Notes: generated by a model from the letters alone, not told the origin. DNA of 6,439 nt from Microcaldota archaeon (GCA_018813975.1 JAHJAQ010000012.1:1-6439), one strand, 5' to 3'; counted from the first letter of the stretch, positions 1 through 4,845 are shown. Made by a program: numbers and translations.

Positions 1-812
1 CCAATAAGGGACAGAGAAAAAATAATATTGGGGTGTGCGGCACAAAAATTAGTGAGCTCTTTTAATCGTTTGGAAGTAGTCGAAAACAAATAGAGCGAGA
101 TGATATGTTTGGAATGACCCGTCTGTTTTAAATCAGGCAGTGCCCGAAAACCAATAATAATGCCGACTTGTTGTAATTTCTTAATGCGATATCGAAGGGT
201 TTCCGGATTAATACCAGTAGCTTTAGATAATTCAATAATAGAAGCACGCGCATTTTTGCTAAGTTTGAATAGCAAAGACGCATCGGTTTTAGCCAATTCG
301 ATTTTTTGGGGCACCCCTCCATAAATAACACTAATCTCCATACCAGACTTTTTCCCTACTAAAAAAGGTCTACCAAAAGCCCCCACTTCTTGCACTACAC
401 AAATGTTTTTGGTTAAAATGTTCTTATCAAATTTTTTGGTCAATGCATTATACAATTTTGAAAAATGCTCGATGTTGTACGCATAAACCGAAACCACTAA
501 ATTGTATTTTCCCCGAACCGAAGCCACCCAAGTAGTGAAAGGACTGGAACGCAACGTCTCAATAATTTCTGATTCTGCCTCTGGACTTGTATTTTGCAAG
601 CGCACAAAAATCCTAAAATACAATAACCCTAGTTTGGCACCATTAATCATGGTATAAAAATACTTAATCCGACCTTGTGCACACAATCGTTTAATGCGAT
701 ACGCCACGACAGGTTCAGAAGTAACACAACGCTTAGCCAATTCTTTATTGGAAACACGTGCATTTACATCCAATTCAAACAAAATCTGCTTATCAAGCTT
801 ATCCAAGTCCAT
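1..812 (-). CDS. Tandem Lrp/AsnC-family transcriptional regulator (partial, C-terminus outside window)
   Basis: Reading leftward from ATG at 812-810, the frame stays open for 270 codons to the window edge, so the stop lies outside. Residues 1-50 form an AsnC-type winged helix-turn-helix: an LDxxD-like N-terminus, NKELAKR, then VVAYRIKRL as recognition helix. Residues about 60-145 look like the effector-binding (RAM) region. A second winged helix follows at about 176-220 (IIELSKATGI, then ETLRYRIKKL), and a second RAM-like region starts near 230. A single Lrp protein is usually 140-170 residues, so this is a duplicated or fused form. Lrp proteins bind DNA as oligomers and often sense amino acids; here it is divergent from an amino-acid binding-protein gene, so local control is inferred. 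Fused siroheme decarboxylases (AhbA/AhbB) share this two-unit architecture and cannot be fully excluded from the partial sequence. The start is supported by a TATA box about 26 bp upstream, implying a leaderless mRNA. Confidence 0.88.
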   Translation of the reverse strand, partial: MDLDKLDKQILFELDVNARVSNKELAKRCVTSEPVVAYRIKRLCAQGRIKYFYTMINGAKLGLLYFRIFVRLQNTSPEAESEIIETLRSSPFTTWVASVRGKYNLVVSVYAYNIEHFSKLYNALTKKFDKNILTKNICVVQEVGAFGRPFLVGKKSGMEISVIYGGVPQKIELAKTDASLLFKLSKNARASIIELSKATGINPETLRYRIKKLQQVGIIIGFRALPDLKQTGHSKHIISLYLFSTTSKRLKELTNFCAAHPNIIFSLSLI

Positions 813-835
813 AATTTAATAATCCAAAAAAAAGC

Positions 836-850
836 ATATAAATCTTTTGC
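836..850 (-). promoter_or_regulatory. Archaeal BRE/TATA promoter of the Lrp-type gene
   Basis: On the minus strand, GCAAAAG (850-844, BRE-like) is followed by TTTATAT (842-836). The box centre is about 26 bp before the ATG at 812, so transcription would start at or next to the start codon. This predicts a leaderless transcript, and no Shine-Dalgarno is seen. Confidence 0.7.
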
Positions 851-889
851 TAAAATAAGAAAAATCCGTGAATAGTCTTATTATCACCG

Positions 890-940
890 GAAAACCTGTT
901 TTTTTATAGGAATCGTTCAAAAGCGAGCTTGGCTTGGAGG
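890..940 (+). promoter_or_regulatory. Promoter and Shine-Dalgarno of the first binding-protein gene
   Basis: A BRE-like GGAAAACC (891-898) precedes a T-rich TATA box ending in TTTATA (903-908). GGAGGT (936-941) lies about 9 bases before the ATG at 950 and decides the start. Together with the minus-strand promoter at 836-850 it makes a 137-bp divergent control region. I found no convincing long operator palindrome in it. Confidence 0.6.
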
Positions 941-949
941 TAAGAAAAT

Positions 950-2098
950 ATGGAAAATAGAAAATTGGTTGGAATTGTCGCGGTTATTGTGGTTATTGCG
1001 ATTGCAGGAATTGTTGCTTTTTTATCACCCACTGCCACTGGAAACCACGTATTGCCCATTGGAGAAAAAACCATCAAAATTGGTTTTGTTGGTCCTTTGA
1101 CTGGTGAAGTTGCGAACTGGGGCCAAAATGGTTTGGCTGGTGTGAGTTTAGCAGTTAGTGAAATCAATGCCCAAGGCGGAATTAACGGAAAACAAATCGA
1201 ATTGATTATTGAAGACGATAAAGCAACGCCAGCAGACGCGGTTAATGCTTTTACCAAACTCGTTAATGTGGATGGTGTAAAAGCCATTTTTTCTTCGAGT
1301 GGCTCTGCTGCTACCGAAGCAGGTCTTCCAATCGCCCAAAAAAATAATGTTCCCGTTGTAATTGTTACGGCAACTGCCCCCCATCTTGCCCAAACCGGGG
1401 ACTTTATTTTTCGCATAACACCATCAGACAGTTTACAGGGAAAATTTGTAGCGGATTTTTTGTATAACGAGTTGAACCTGCAAAAAGTAGCGCTTGTTTT
1501 TGAAAAGAGTGCTTGGGGAGAAGATTTAGCCCAAGTATTCAAAAACCATTTTTCCGAGTTGGGTGGAACAATCAATTATGAAAGCGGTGTTCTACCAAGC
1601 GAAACCGATTTTAAAACCGAAATCATGAAAATGCAGGGGGCTGATATTCAAGGCGTGTATTTTCCGGTTTATCCAGAAGCCTCGCTCATTGCGTTTAGGC
1701 AAATGAGTGAACTGGGATTTTCCATTCCATTGGTTGGAGGGGATATTTATTCCGGACAAGATGAAATCCAAAACAGTTCTTTTACAAATGGCATTATGTT
1801 TTCTGTTTCCAAGGTAAACCTTCCAGAAGACTTTGAGGCACGCATTCATGCCTTGCCCAGCTTCGAAAATCTGGATGTGTTTTATCCAGCTTCCCTAGGT
1901 TTTGATGCGACACAGGTTTTTTTTAGTGCTCTTAAACAAGCCGGCACCAATCCCCAAGCACTCAAAAACGCTTTGGCGCAAACCAGTTATAGTGGTGTTT
2001 CCAGCCCACTCATTGAGTTTGATGAATATGGTGATTTAAAGGATTCGCAGTTTGAAATCAAAATCATTCAGGACAATTCCGAACAGGATTATTCATAA
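950..2098 (+). CDS. Branched-chain amino-acid ABC transporter substrate-binding protein (LivK-like, Peripla_BP_6), membrane-anchored
   Basis: This 382-residue protein would bind an amino acid or similar small ligand outside the membrane and deliver it to a LivH/LivM-type permease. Residues 5-25 are a hydrophobic segment with no lipobox cysteine, so it is probably held by an uncleaved anchor or exported by a conventional signal. Type I periplasmic-binding-fold marks follow: KIGFVGPLTG (about 43-52), AVSEINAQGG (68-77), IELIIEDD (83-90), the ligand-site serine cluster SSSGSAAT (115-122), GDFIFRITPSD (150-160) and the C-terminal IEFDEYGDL (355-363). The protein has no cysteine at all, unlike its two paralogues in this window. 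The ATG at 950 follows GGAGGT with good spacing. Length fits the family (about 350-400). The exact ligand cannot be read from sequence. Confidence 0.95.
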   Translation: MENRKLVGIVAVIVVIAIAGIVAFLSPTATGNHVLPIGEKTIKIGFVGPLTGEVANWGQNGLAGVSLAVSEINAQGGINGKQIELIIEDDKATPADAVNAFTKLVNVDGVKAIFSSSGSAATEAGLPIAQKNNVPVVIVTATAPHLAQTGDFIFRITPSDSLQGKFVADFLYNELNLQKVALVFEKSAWGEDLAQVFKNHFSELGGTINYESGVLPSETDFKTEIMKMQGADIQGVYFPVYPEASLIAFRQMSELGFSIPLVGGDIYSGQDEIQNSSFTNGIMFSVSKVNLPEDFEARIHALPSFENLDVFYPASLGFDATQVFFSALKQAGTNPQALKNALAQTSYSGVSSPLIEFDEYGDLKDSQFEIKIIQDNSEQDYS

Positions 2099-2101
2099 AA
2101 A

Positions 2102-2154
2102 AATGGATAATGCAGGTTATCCCATTCCACTTTTAATTTCCCGTTTTTTTTTTT
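2102..2154 (+). terminator. Hairpin and T-run downstream of the first binding-protein gene
   Basis: An imperfect hairpin pairs AATGGATAA (2102-2110) with TTATCCCATT (2117-2126), with one bulged base. It is followed by a run of 11 T (2144-2154). Archaeal termination depends mainly on T-runs, so the run is the stronger part of the call. Confidence 0.6.
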
Positions 2155-2156
2155 AG

Positions 2157-2214
2157 TTTTGGCACTATTTTCCAGTGCATTGAAAAAAGCGTTAAACCCG
2201 TTTTTTTGCCAAAA
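2157..2214 (+). other. Intergenic element with two mutually exclusive stems
   Basis: TTTTGGCA (2157-2164) is perfectly complementary to TGCCAAAA (2207-2214). A smaller hairpin, GCACT (2162-2166) with AGTGC (2174-2178), shares the GCA bases, so both cannot form completely at once. A run of 7 T precedes the distal arm. No known riboswitch family is recognised. Confidence 0.35.
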
Positions 2215-2218
2215 TCTC

Positions 2219-2281
2219 TGCATAAAATTAGGGCTTTAAAAGCCAGGTCTCTTCAAGATAGCTTTAAGAATCTTTGGAAGA
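2219..2281 (+). promoter_or_regulatory. Probable promoter and inverted repeat before the Lys-rich mini-ORF
   Basis: Two TATA-like boxes are possible: CATAAAAT (2221-2228) and TTTAAAAG (2235-2242), the latter inside the palindrome GGCTTTAAAAGCC (2232-2244). Just downstream, TCTTCAAGAT (2250-2259) pairs with ATCTT (2270-2274) and GAAGA (2277-2281), giving 10 bp with a 2-base bulge and a 10-base loop. Depending on the box used, this is a 5'-end mRNA hairpin or an operator-like repeat over the start site. Confidence 0.4.
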
Positions 2282-2299
2282 GCTTAATCGCATACCTAA

Positions 2300-2307
2300 G
2301 GGGTGAT
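2300..2307 (+). promoter_or_regulatory. Extended Shine-Dalgarno of the Lys-rich mini-ORF
   Basis: GGGGTGAT, continuing to CC at 2309, matches all but one base of the complement of the archaeal 16S rRNA 3' end (GGAGGTGATCC). It ends 5 bases before ATG 2313. It is the most complete ribosome-binding site in the window and the main reason to believe the tiny ORF. Confidence 0.7.
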
Positions 2308-2312
2308 CCGTG

Positions 2313-2384
2313 ATGGCAAAAAAAGAAAAAAAAACCAAGAAAAAAAATACTGAACAAAAAGAAGAAACCGAAGAACAATGGTAA
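2313..2384 (+). CDS. Lys/Glu-rich miniprotein, 23 residues (hypothetical)
   Basis: The ATG at 2313 (an in-frame GTG lies just before it at 2310) opens 23 codons ending TAA 2382-2384. The peptide starts MAKKEKKTKKK and ends in an acidic, Gln-rich tail; eight residues are Lys and six are Glu. The near-perfect extended Shine-Dalgarno supports real translation, although such a short ORF proves nothing alone. The +1 frame stays open beyond the stop to TAA 2410-2412 and would add another Lys-rich segment, giving about 33 residues. One missing or extra A in the long A-runs (an assembly error) or slippage could therefore restore a longer product. No domain is recognised and no function is assigned. 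A terminator-like hairpin follows at 2423-2459. A charged nucleic-acid- or ribosome-associated peptide is conceivable but not shown. Confidence 0.45.
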   Translation: MAKKEKKTKKKNTEQKEETEEQW

Positions 2385-2422
2385 AAATAAAATAAAAAAA
2401 ACAGAAGAATAATTAAAAAAAA

Positions 2423-2459
2423 TTGGGGGGACTGCGTTTTCAGCGCAGTTTTTTCCCAA
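2423..2459 (+). terminator. Stem-loop with T-run after the Lys-rich mini-ORF
   Basis: A perfect core stem, ACTGCG (2431-2436) with CGCAGT (2444-2449), closes a 7-base loop and runs into TTTTT. It can extend through three G-T pairs and TTGGG (2423-2427) with CCCAA (2455-2459). It looks like an intrinsic terminator and separates the two miniprotein genes. Confidence 0.65.
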
Positions 2460-2481
2460 AAAAAATAAAAGAGGCAATCAC

Positions 2482-2649
2482 ATGAAATTTGGCGTTGAAC
2501 AATCGTTCAAAAACCGGAAAACCAGTCAGTCAGCTAGAAAGGGCCGCCCCTGCCTGAACTGCAACAAAGAAACAATGGATAACGGCAGCGTGGCTTTTTT
2601 AAGGGGATTCTGCTCTAACAACTGCTTTAACGAATACATAAAAAAATAA
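2482..2649 (+). CDS. FCS-type zinc-finger miniprotein (TRASH/YacG-like), 55 residues
   Basis: The ATG at 2482 follows GAGG (2471-2474) and opens 55 codons to TAA 2647-2649, directly followed by TAG. Four cysteines, all TGC, form C24-x2-C27-x16-C44-x3-C48. The second pair sits in GFCSNNC, the FCS signature of treble-clef zinc fingers such as TRASH/L24e, MYM and the bacterial gyrase inhibitor YacG. The N-terminal 22 residues are basic and lack cysteine. By family analogy it should bind one zinc ion and act in nucleic-acid or protein interaction in the cytosol, but the partner is unknown. The C27-C44 spacing is shorter than in ribosomal protein L24e, so it is not simply that protein. All seven Asn codons are AAC, unlike the neighbours, where AAT is common; this hints at different origin or high expression. 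A terminator-like hairpin follows it. Confidence 0.8.
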   Translation: MKFGVEQSFKNRKTSQSARKGRPCLNCNKETMDNGSVAFLRGFCSNNCFNEYIKK

Positions 2650-2674
2650 TAGACAAGCAAAAAATTCCTACAAA

Positions 2675-2712
2675 CCCTCCTTAAACATCAAACACGAGGG
2701 ATAACCCTTTTT
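2675..2712 (+). terminator. Terminator-like element after the zinc-finger miniprotein
   Basis: CCCTC (2675-2679) can pair with GAGGG (2696-2700). Alternatively GGG (2698-2700), loop ATAA and CCC (2705-2707) form a tight hairpin followed by five T (2708-2712). It lies between the zinc-finger stop and the tRNA promoter. Confidence 0.45.
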
Positions 2713-2720
2713 GTTACTGC

Positions 2721-2737
2721 CCGAACCCTTTTAAATA
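2721..2737 (+). promoter_or_regulatory. BRE/TATA promoter of the tRNA-Ser transcript
   Basis: CCGAACC (BRE-like, 2721-2727) is followed by TTTTAAATA (2729-2737). Normal archaeal spacing puts the start near 2758-2762, about 57 bases before the mature tRNA end, so the precursor carries a 5' leader. This is probably also the promoter for the transglutaminase-like gene. Confidence 0.65.
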
Positions 2738-2760
2738 AAAAGCAAGTTCAAACATATTAT

Positions 2761-2817
2761 CGGGGATTCGAACAAAGTGAGAATCCCACATATCGTGCAC
2801 CGCCGGCACTCCGGCGA
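2761..2817 (+). other. Pre-tRNA 5' leader with two perfect hairpins
   Basis: Hairpin 1 pairs GGGATTC (2763-2769) with GAATCCC (2781-2787) around an 11-base loop. Hairpin 2 pairs CGCCGG (2801-2806) with CCGGCG (2811-2816) around the loop CACT, ending one base before the mature tRNA. The leader may guide RNase P processing or be a separate small RNA. C/D-box and full H/ACA motifs are not seen. Confidence 0.45.
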
Positions 2818-2856
2818 GCAGGGATGGCAGAACCTGGTTATCGCGCACGCCTGGAA

Positions 2857-2971
2857 CAGCCTTTCAGCTTTTTAGAAAAAAGCTGGCAAAAAACGAAAGG
2901 TTGGCGAAAAACGAAAGAAACCGTTTTTCTTTTTCCCAGGTTTTTCTTTCGCAAAGAAAAAGCTGCTAGTA
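2857..2971 (+). other. tRNA-Ser intron at 37/38 with bulge-helix-bulge-like splice sites
   Basis: CTGG (2851-2854, exon) pairs with CTAG (2966-2969, intron), including one G-T pair, to make the 4-bp central helix. The 3' bulge is TAA (2970-2972), cut TA|A. The 5' bulge is AAC (2855-2857), cut AA|C. Both cuts give the canonical 37/38 junction expected for the archaeal splicing endonuclease. The inner helix is slightly relaxed, because CAGC/GCTG can invade the 5' bulge. Inside are hairpin CAGCTTTTT (2865-2873) with AAAAAGCTG (2877-2885) and a purine/pyrimidine hairpin between 2912-2922 and 2939-2951. Confidence 0.85.
2877..2965 (+). repeat. Short direct repeats inside the tRNA intron
   Basis: AAAAAGCTG occurs at 2877-2885 and 2957-2965; either copy can pair with CAGCTTTTT at 2865-2873. 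AAAAACGAAAG occurs at 2889-2899 and 2907-2917. These repeats allow alternative intron folds. Confidence 0.6.
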
Positions 2972-3019
2972 AGCGTGTGGGAGCAATCCCTTGAGGGTTC
3001 AAATCCCTCTCCCTGCGCT

Positions 3020-3724
3020 ATGAAAAAAAGATCAAACGTGCGTACTATTCATCCTTTGGTTCCTCGAAAGCCAACCAGGATAATTACGCATCGAATTGCT
3101 CAAATTTCAGAACGACGTTGGCTTGCACAAGGCATTCAAACAAAACAAACTGAAGGAGTTCATCGCTTTGCATTTGAATTGCCTGGCGTAAACCCACATA
3201 AAAAATCGCTTGCAAGACAAGATTCCCAGCAAGTACAACGCATTGCAGTTGCAGCTATTCATGCCATAAGCGCTTTTGAACCTTATCGTGGAAATCTGGC
3301 AGATGCAAAACAATATTATGCGAGAAGAACTGCTGATCAAATTATTCGAAGCCGAAAAATTTTAGTTGGCAATGAAGAAGTTCGAAGACAAGGCTTTAAT
3401 GTGGAAGGTTGCCAGGACTATTCGACGGCTTTGGTAGCGGTTTTGCGAGCGCGCTCTATTCCTTGTGTTTTTTTGCGTGCAAATGATCATTCTTTTGTTT
3501 ATTTTTTTACGGGAAGAGAATGGTTAAAAGCCGATCCACCATCTGAAAAAATTGAAAGGCTTCCAGCACATGTTGCCAAGCGCTTACCAAAAGGCGAGGA
3601 AAAAATAACGCAAGAAAAACATTTTGGTCTTGGATTGGACGGTTGGGATATAGGAATTAGAGGCCTAAATGATTTTTATAAGTATTATGTAGCCCGGGAA
3701 AGAGCCCGGGCCAATGGAAAATAA
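3020..3724 (+). CDS. Transglutaminase-like superfamily protein (Cys-His-Asp), cytosolic
   Basis: This is a 234-residue protein from ATG 3020. A GTG at 2975 is in frame, but it lies inside the tRNA and is rejected. The core holds GCQDYSTALVAVLRARSIPC with Cys131, then NDHSF with His157 and LKADPP with Asp172. That is the Cys-His-Asp order of the transglutaminase/cysteine-protease fold, with a helix after the Cys and a GIP-like strand, here SIPC. Family members cross-link, deamidate or cleave peptide bonds; which applies here is unknown. The N-terminus is basic with no signal peptide or membrane segment, so it should act in the cytosol. The gene starts two bases after the tRNA 3' end and shows no Shine-Dalgarno, suggesting translation from a tRNA-processed, nearly leaderless mRNA. 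It ends 11 bp before the second binding-protein gene, so the two probably share a transcript. A GC-rich hairpin lies in its last codons. Confidence 0.85.
   Translation: MKKRSNVRTIHPLVPRKPTRIITHRIAQISERRWLAQGIQTKQTEGVHRFAFELPGVNPHKKSLARQDSQQVQRIAVAAIHAISAFEPYRGNLADAKQYYARRTADQIIRSRKILVGNEEVRRQGFNVEGCQDYSTALVAVLRARSIPCVFLRANDHSFVYFFTGREWLKADPPSEKIERLPAHVAKRLPKGEEKITQEKHFGLGLDGWDIGIRGLNDFYKYYVARERARANGK
3692..3711 (+). other. GC-rich hairpin at the junction of the transglutaminase-like and binding-protein genes
   Basis: GCCCGGG (3692-3698) pairs perfectly with CCCGGGC (3705-3711) around AAAGAG. It sits 10 bases before the stop codon and 13 bases before the Shine-Dalgarno of the next gene (GGTG, 3725-3728). 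A TATA-like TTTTTATAAG lies at 3673-3682, so an internal promoter is a competing possibility. The stem could stabilise or adjust expression of the downstream cistron. Confidence 0.5.
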
Positions 3725-3735
3725 GGTGAAAAAAG

Positions 3736-4845
3736 ATGAAAATACTGTACTGGTTTCTATTGGGAATTATTCTTCTTACAAGTATTCTATTTTTTGGTTG
3801 TACAACTCCCCAAGAAACCGTTATTAAGATTGGGTATATTGGACCGCTTACAGGAGATGCTGCTAGCGTTGGAGAAGCAGGATTAGCAGCAGCAGAGCTG
3901 GCAGTAAAAGAAATAAATGATGCGGGCGGATTGTTGAATAAAAAAATAGAATTAGTTGTGGAAGATGATCAATGTACAACCACTGGCGGAACCAATGCTA
4001 TAAACAAACTTTTGAATATAGACCAAGTTATTGCGATTTCCGGGCCGGATTGTGGTTCTGCAGCGGGTTCTTCTCTTCCCCTTGCTCAACAAGCAGGAAC
4101 GCCAGTGGTTATTCGTTGGGCTTCTGTTCCAGACTTGCCCAAAATCGGAAACTATATTTTTCGCGTGTATCCTTCTGATACTTTTCAAGGCGTGTACACT
4201 GCAAACTATATTTTTAATGCGCTTGGAAAAAAACGAGTAGCGGTTTTGTATGTTAAGAATGAGTATGGCCAAGGATTGCGAGATGTTTTTGTAGAAGAAT
4301 TTACTCGATTGGGTGGAGAAATTGTTTTTGAAGATTCTTTTACTCAAGATGCTAGTGATTTAAGGAGCATTATTACCAAAGCAAAAGAAGCGAATCCCGA
4401 CATTGTTTTTTTTCCAGCGTATCGTGCAGCGGGTATCATTGGATTAAGGCAAATGAAAGAACTTGGATTGAATGTTCCGATTGTTGCAGGCGATGCTTTT
4501 GATACGGATGAAGTAATTAAAAATCCCGAAGGAGAAGGCGTTTTGTATTCTGTGGCCATTACAAACAACCCGAAAGAATTCAAACAACGTGTTTTAGAGG
4601 CCACGGGAAAAAAAGCCGATAAGATAACCGCTCCGTTAGCCTATGATTCCATTTATATTATTGCAGAGGCGATTCAGCGAGCAGGAAACTTGGATAAAGA
4701 AAAAATAAGAGCAGAACTGGAAAACACTTCTTTTGCAGGCGTTTCTTATGAGCTTATTGAGTTTGACGAAAACGGTGATTTAAAAGGTGCAGAATACGAA
4801 ATGCGCATTATCCAAAACCAGAAATCGGTTAAGTACGAAAAATAA
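3736..4845 (+). CDS. Branched-chain amino-acid ABC transporter substrate-binding lipoprotein (LivK-like, Peripla_BP_6)
   Basis: This 369-residue binding protein is closely related to the one at 950. The N-terminal hydrophobic segment ends in the lipobox LFFGC (Cys22), so the mature protein should be lipid-anchored to the outer face of the membrane. Marks of the type I binding fold are KIGYIGPLTG (31-40), AVKEINDAGG, ELVVEDDQC (72-80), SGPDCGSAAGSS (102-113), GNYIFRVYPSD (138-148) and the C-terminal IEFDENGDL (341-349). Cys80 and Cys106 sit where E. coli LivJ has its single disulfide, suggesting a matching disulfide. The start ATG 3736 follows GGTG (3725-3728). It is 11 bp after the transglutaminase-like gene and converges with the third binding-protein gene across 6 bp. 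The ligand is probably an amino acid but cannot be fixed from sequence. Confidence 0.95.
   Translation: MKILYWFLLGIILLTSILFFGCTTPQETVIKIGYIGPLTGDAASVGEAGLAAAELAVKEINDAGGLLNKKIELVVEDDQCTTTGGTNAINKLLNIDQVIAISGPDCGSAAGSSLPLAQQAGTPVVIRWASVPDLPKIGNYIFRVYPSDTFQGVYTANYIFNALGKKRVAVLYVKNEYGQGLRDVFVEEFTRLGGEIVFEDSFTQDASDLRSIITKAKEANPDIVFFPAYRAAGIIGLRQMKELGLNVPIVAGDAFDTDEVIKNPEGEGVLYSVAITNNPKEFKQRVLEATGKKADKITAPLAYDSIYIIAEAIQRAGNLDKEKIRAELENTSFAGVSYELIEFDENGDLKGAEYEMRIIQNQKSVKYEK

Larger units (their letters stand above)
2818..3017 (+). tRNA. tRNA-Ser(GGA) with a 115-nt intron
   Basis: Exon 1 is 2818-2856 and exon 2 is 2972-3017. The acceptor GCAGGGA (2818-2824) pairs perfectly with TCCCTGC (3010-3016), and the discriminator is G3017. 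The anticodon stem CACGC (2846-2850) pairs with GCGTG (2973-2977). The spliced loop reads CTGGAAA, giving anticodon GGA (2853-2855), which decodes Ser UCC/UCU. The long class II variable arm, GGGA (2979-2982) with TCCC (2987-2990) on a GCAA tetraloop, and G73 both fit serine. The T stem GAGGG/CCCTC encloses TTCAAAT. CCA is not encoded. In the D stem G10-C25 and C11-G24 pair, but A12-C23 is a mismatch and 13-22 is G-T, so that stem is weak. The downstream gene starts at 3020, so tRNA 3' processing and mRNA release are coupled. Confidence 0.93.

Noticed and set aside
911..922. 12-base direct repeat AATCGTTCAAAA, also at 2501-2512
   Set aside because: One copy is inside a coding region, and a shared 12-mer is expected by chance in AT-rich sequence of this length.
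904..1575. Long minus-strand ORF of 223 codons opposite the first binding-protein gene
   Set aside because: It is antisense to a clear Peripla_BP_6 gene, has no recognisable domain and is out of keeping with the strong Shine-Dalgarno and family matches on the plus strand.
2103..2156. 17-codon ORF starting ATG 2103
   Set aside because: It has no ribosome-binding site, overlaps the terminator hairpin and ends in a poly-Phe stretch made by the T-run.
2253..2477. Minus-strand ORF of 74 residues rich in Phe
   Set aside because: It is the complement of A-rich sequence over the Lys-rich mini-ORF and a terminator hairpin; it has low complexity and no ribosome-binding site.
2761..2790. Minus-strand tRNA fragment or attachment-site copy suggested by GATTCGAAC
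   Set aside because: The T stem does not pair around the loop and no acceptor follows. Similarity to the T arm of the tRNA-Ser in this window is only a few bases.
2857..2971. C/D-box guide RNA in the tRNA intron, as in some archaeal tRNA-Trp
   Set aside because: No RUGAUGA or CUGA boxes are present in the intron.
2975..3019. GTG start at 2975 extending the transglutaminase-like gene by 15 residues
   Set aside because: Those codons lie inside exon 2 of a fully supported tRNA-Ser gene; ATG 3020 begins just after it.
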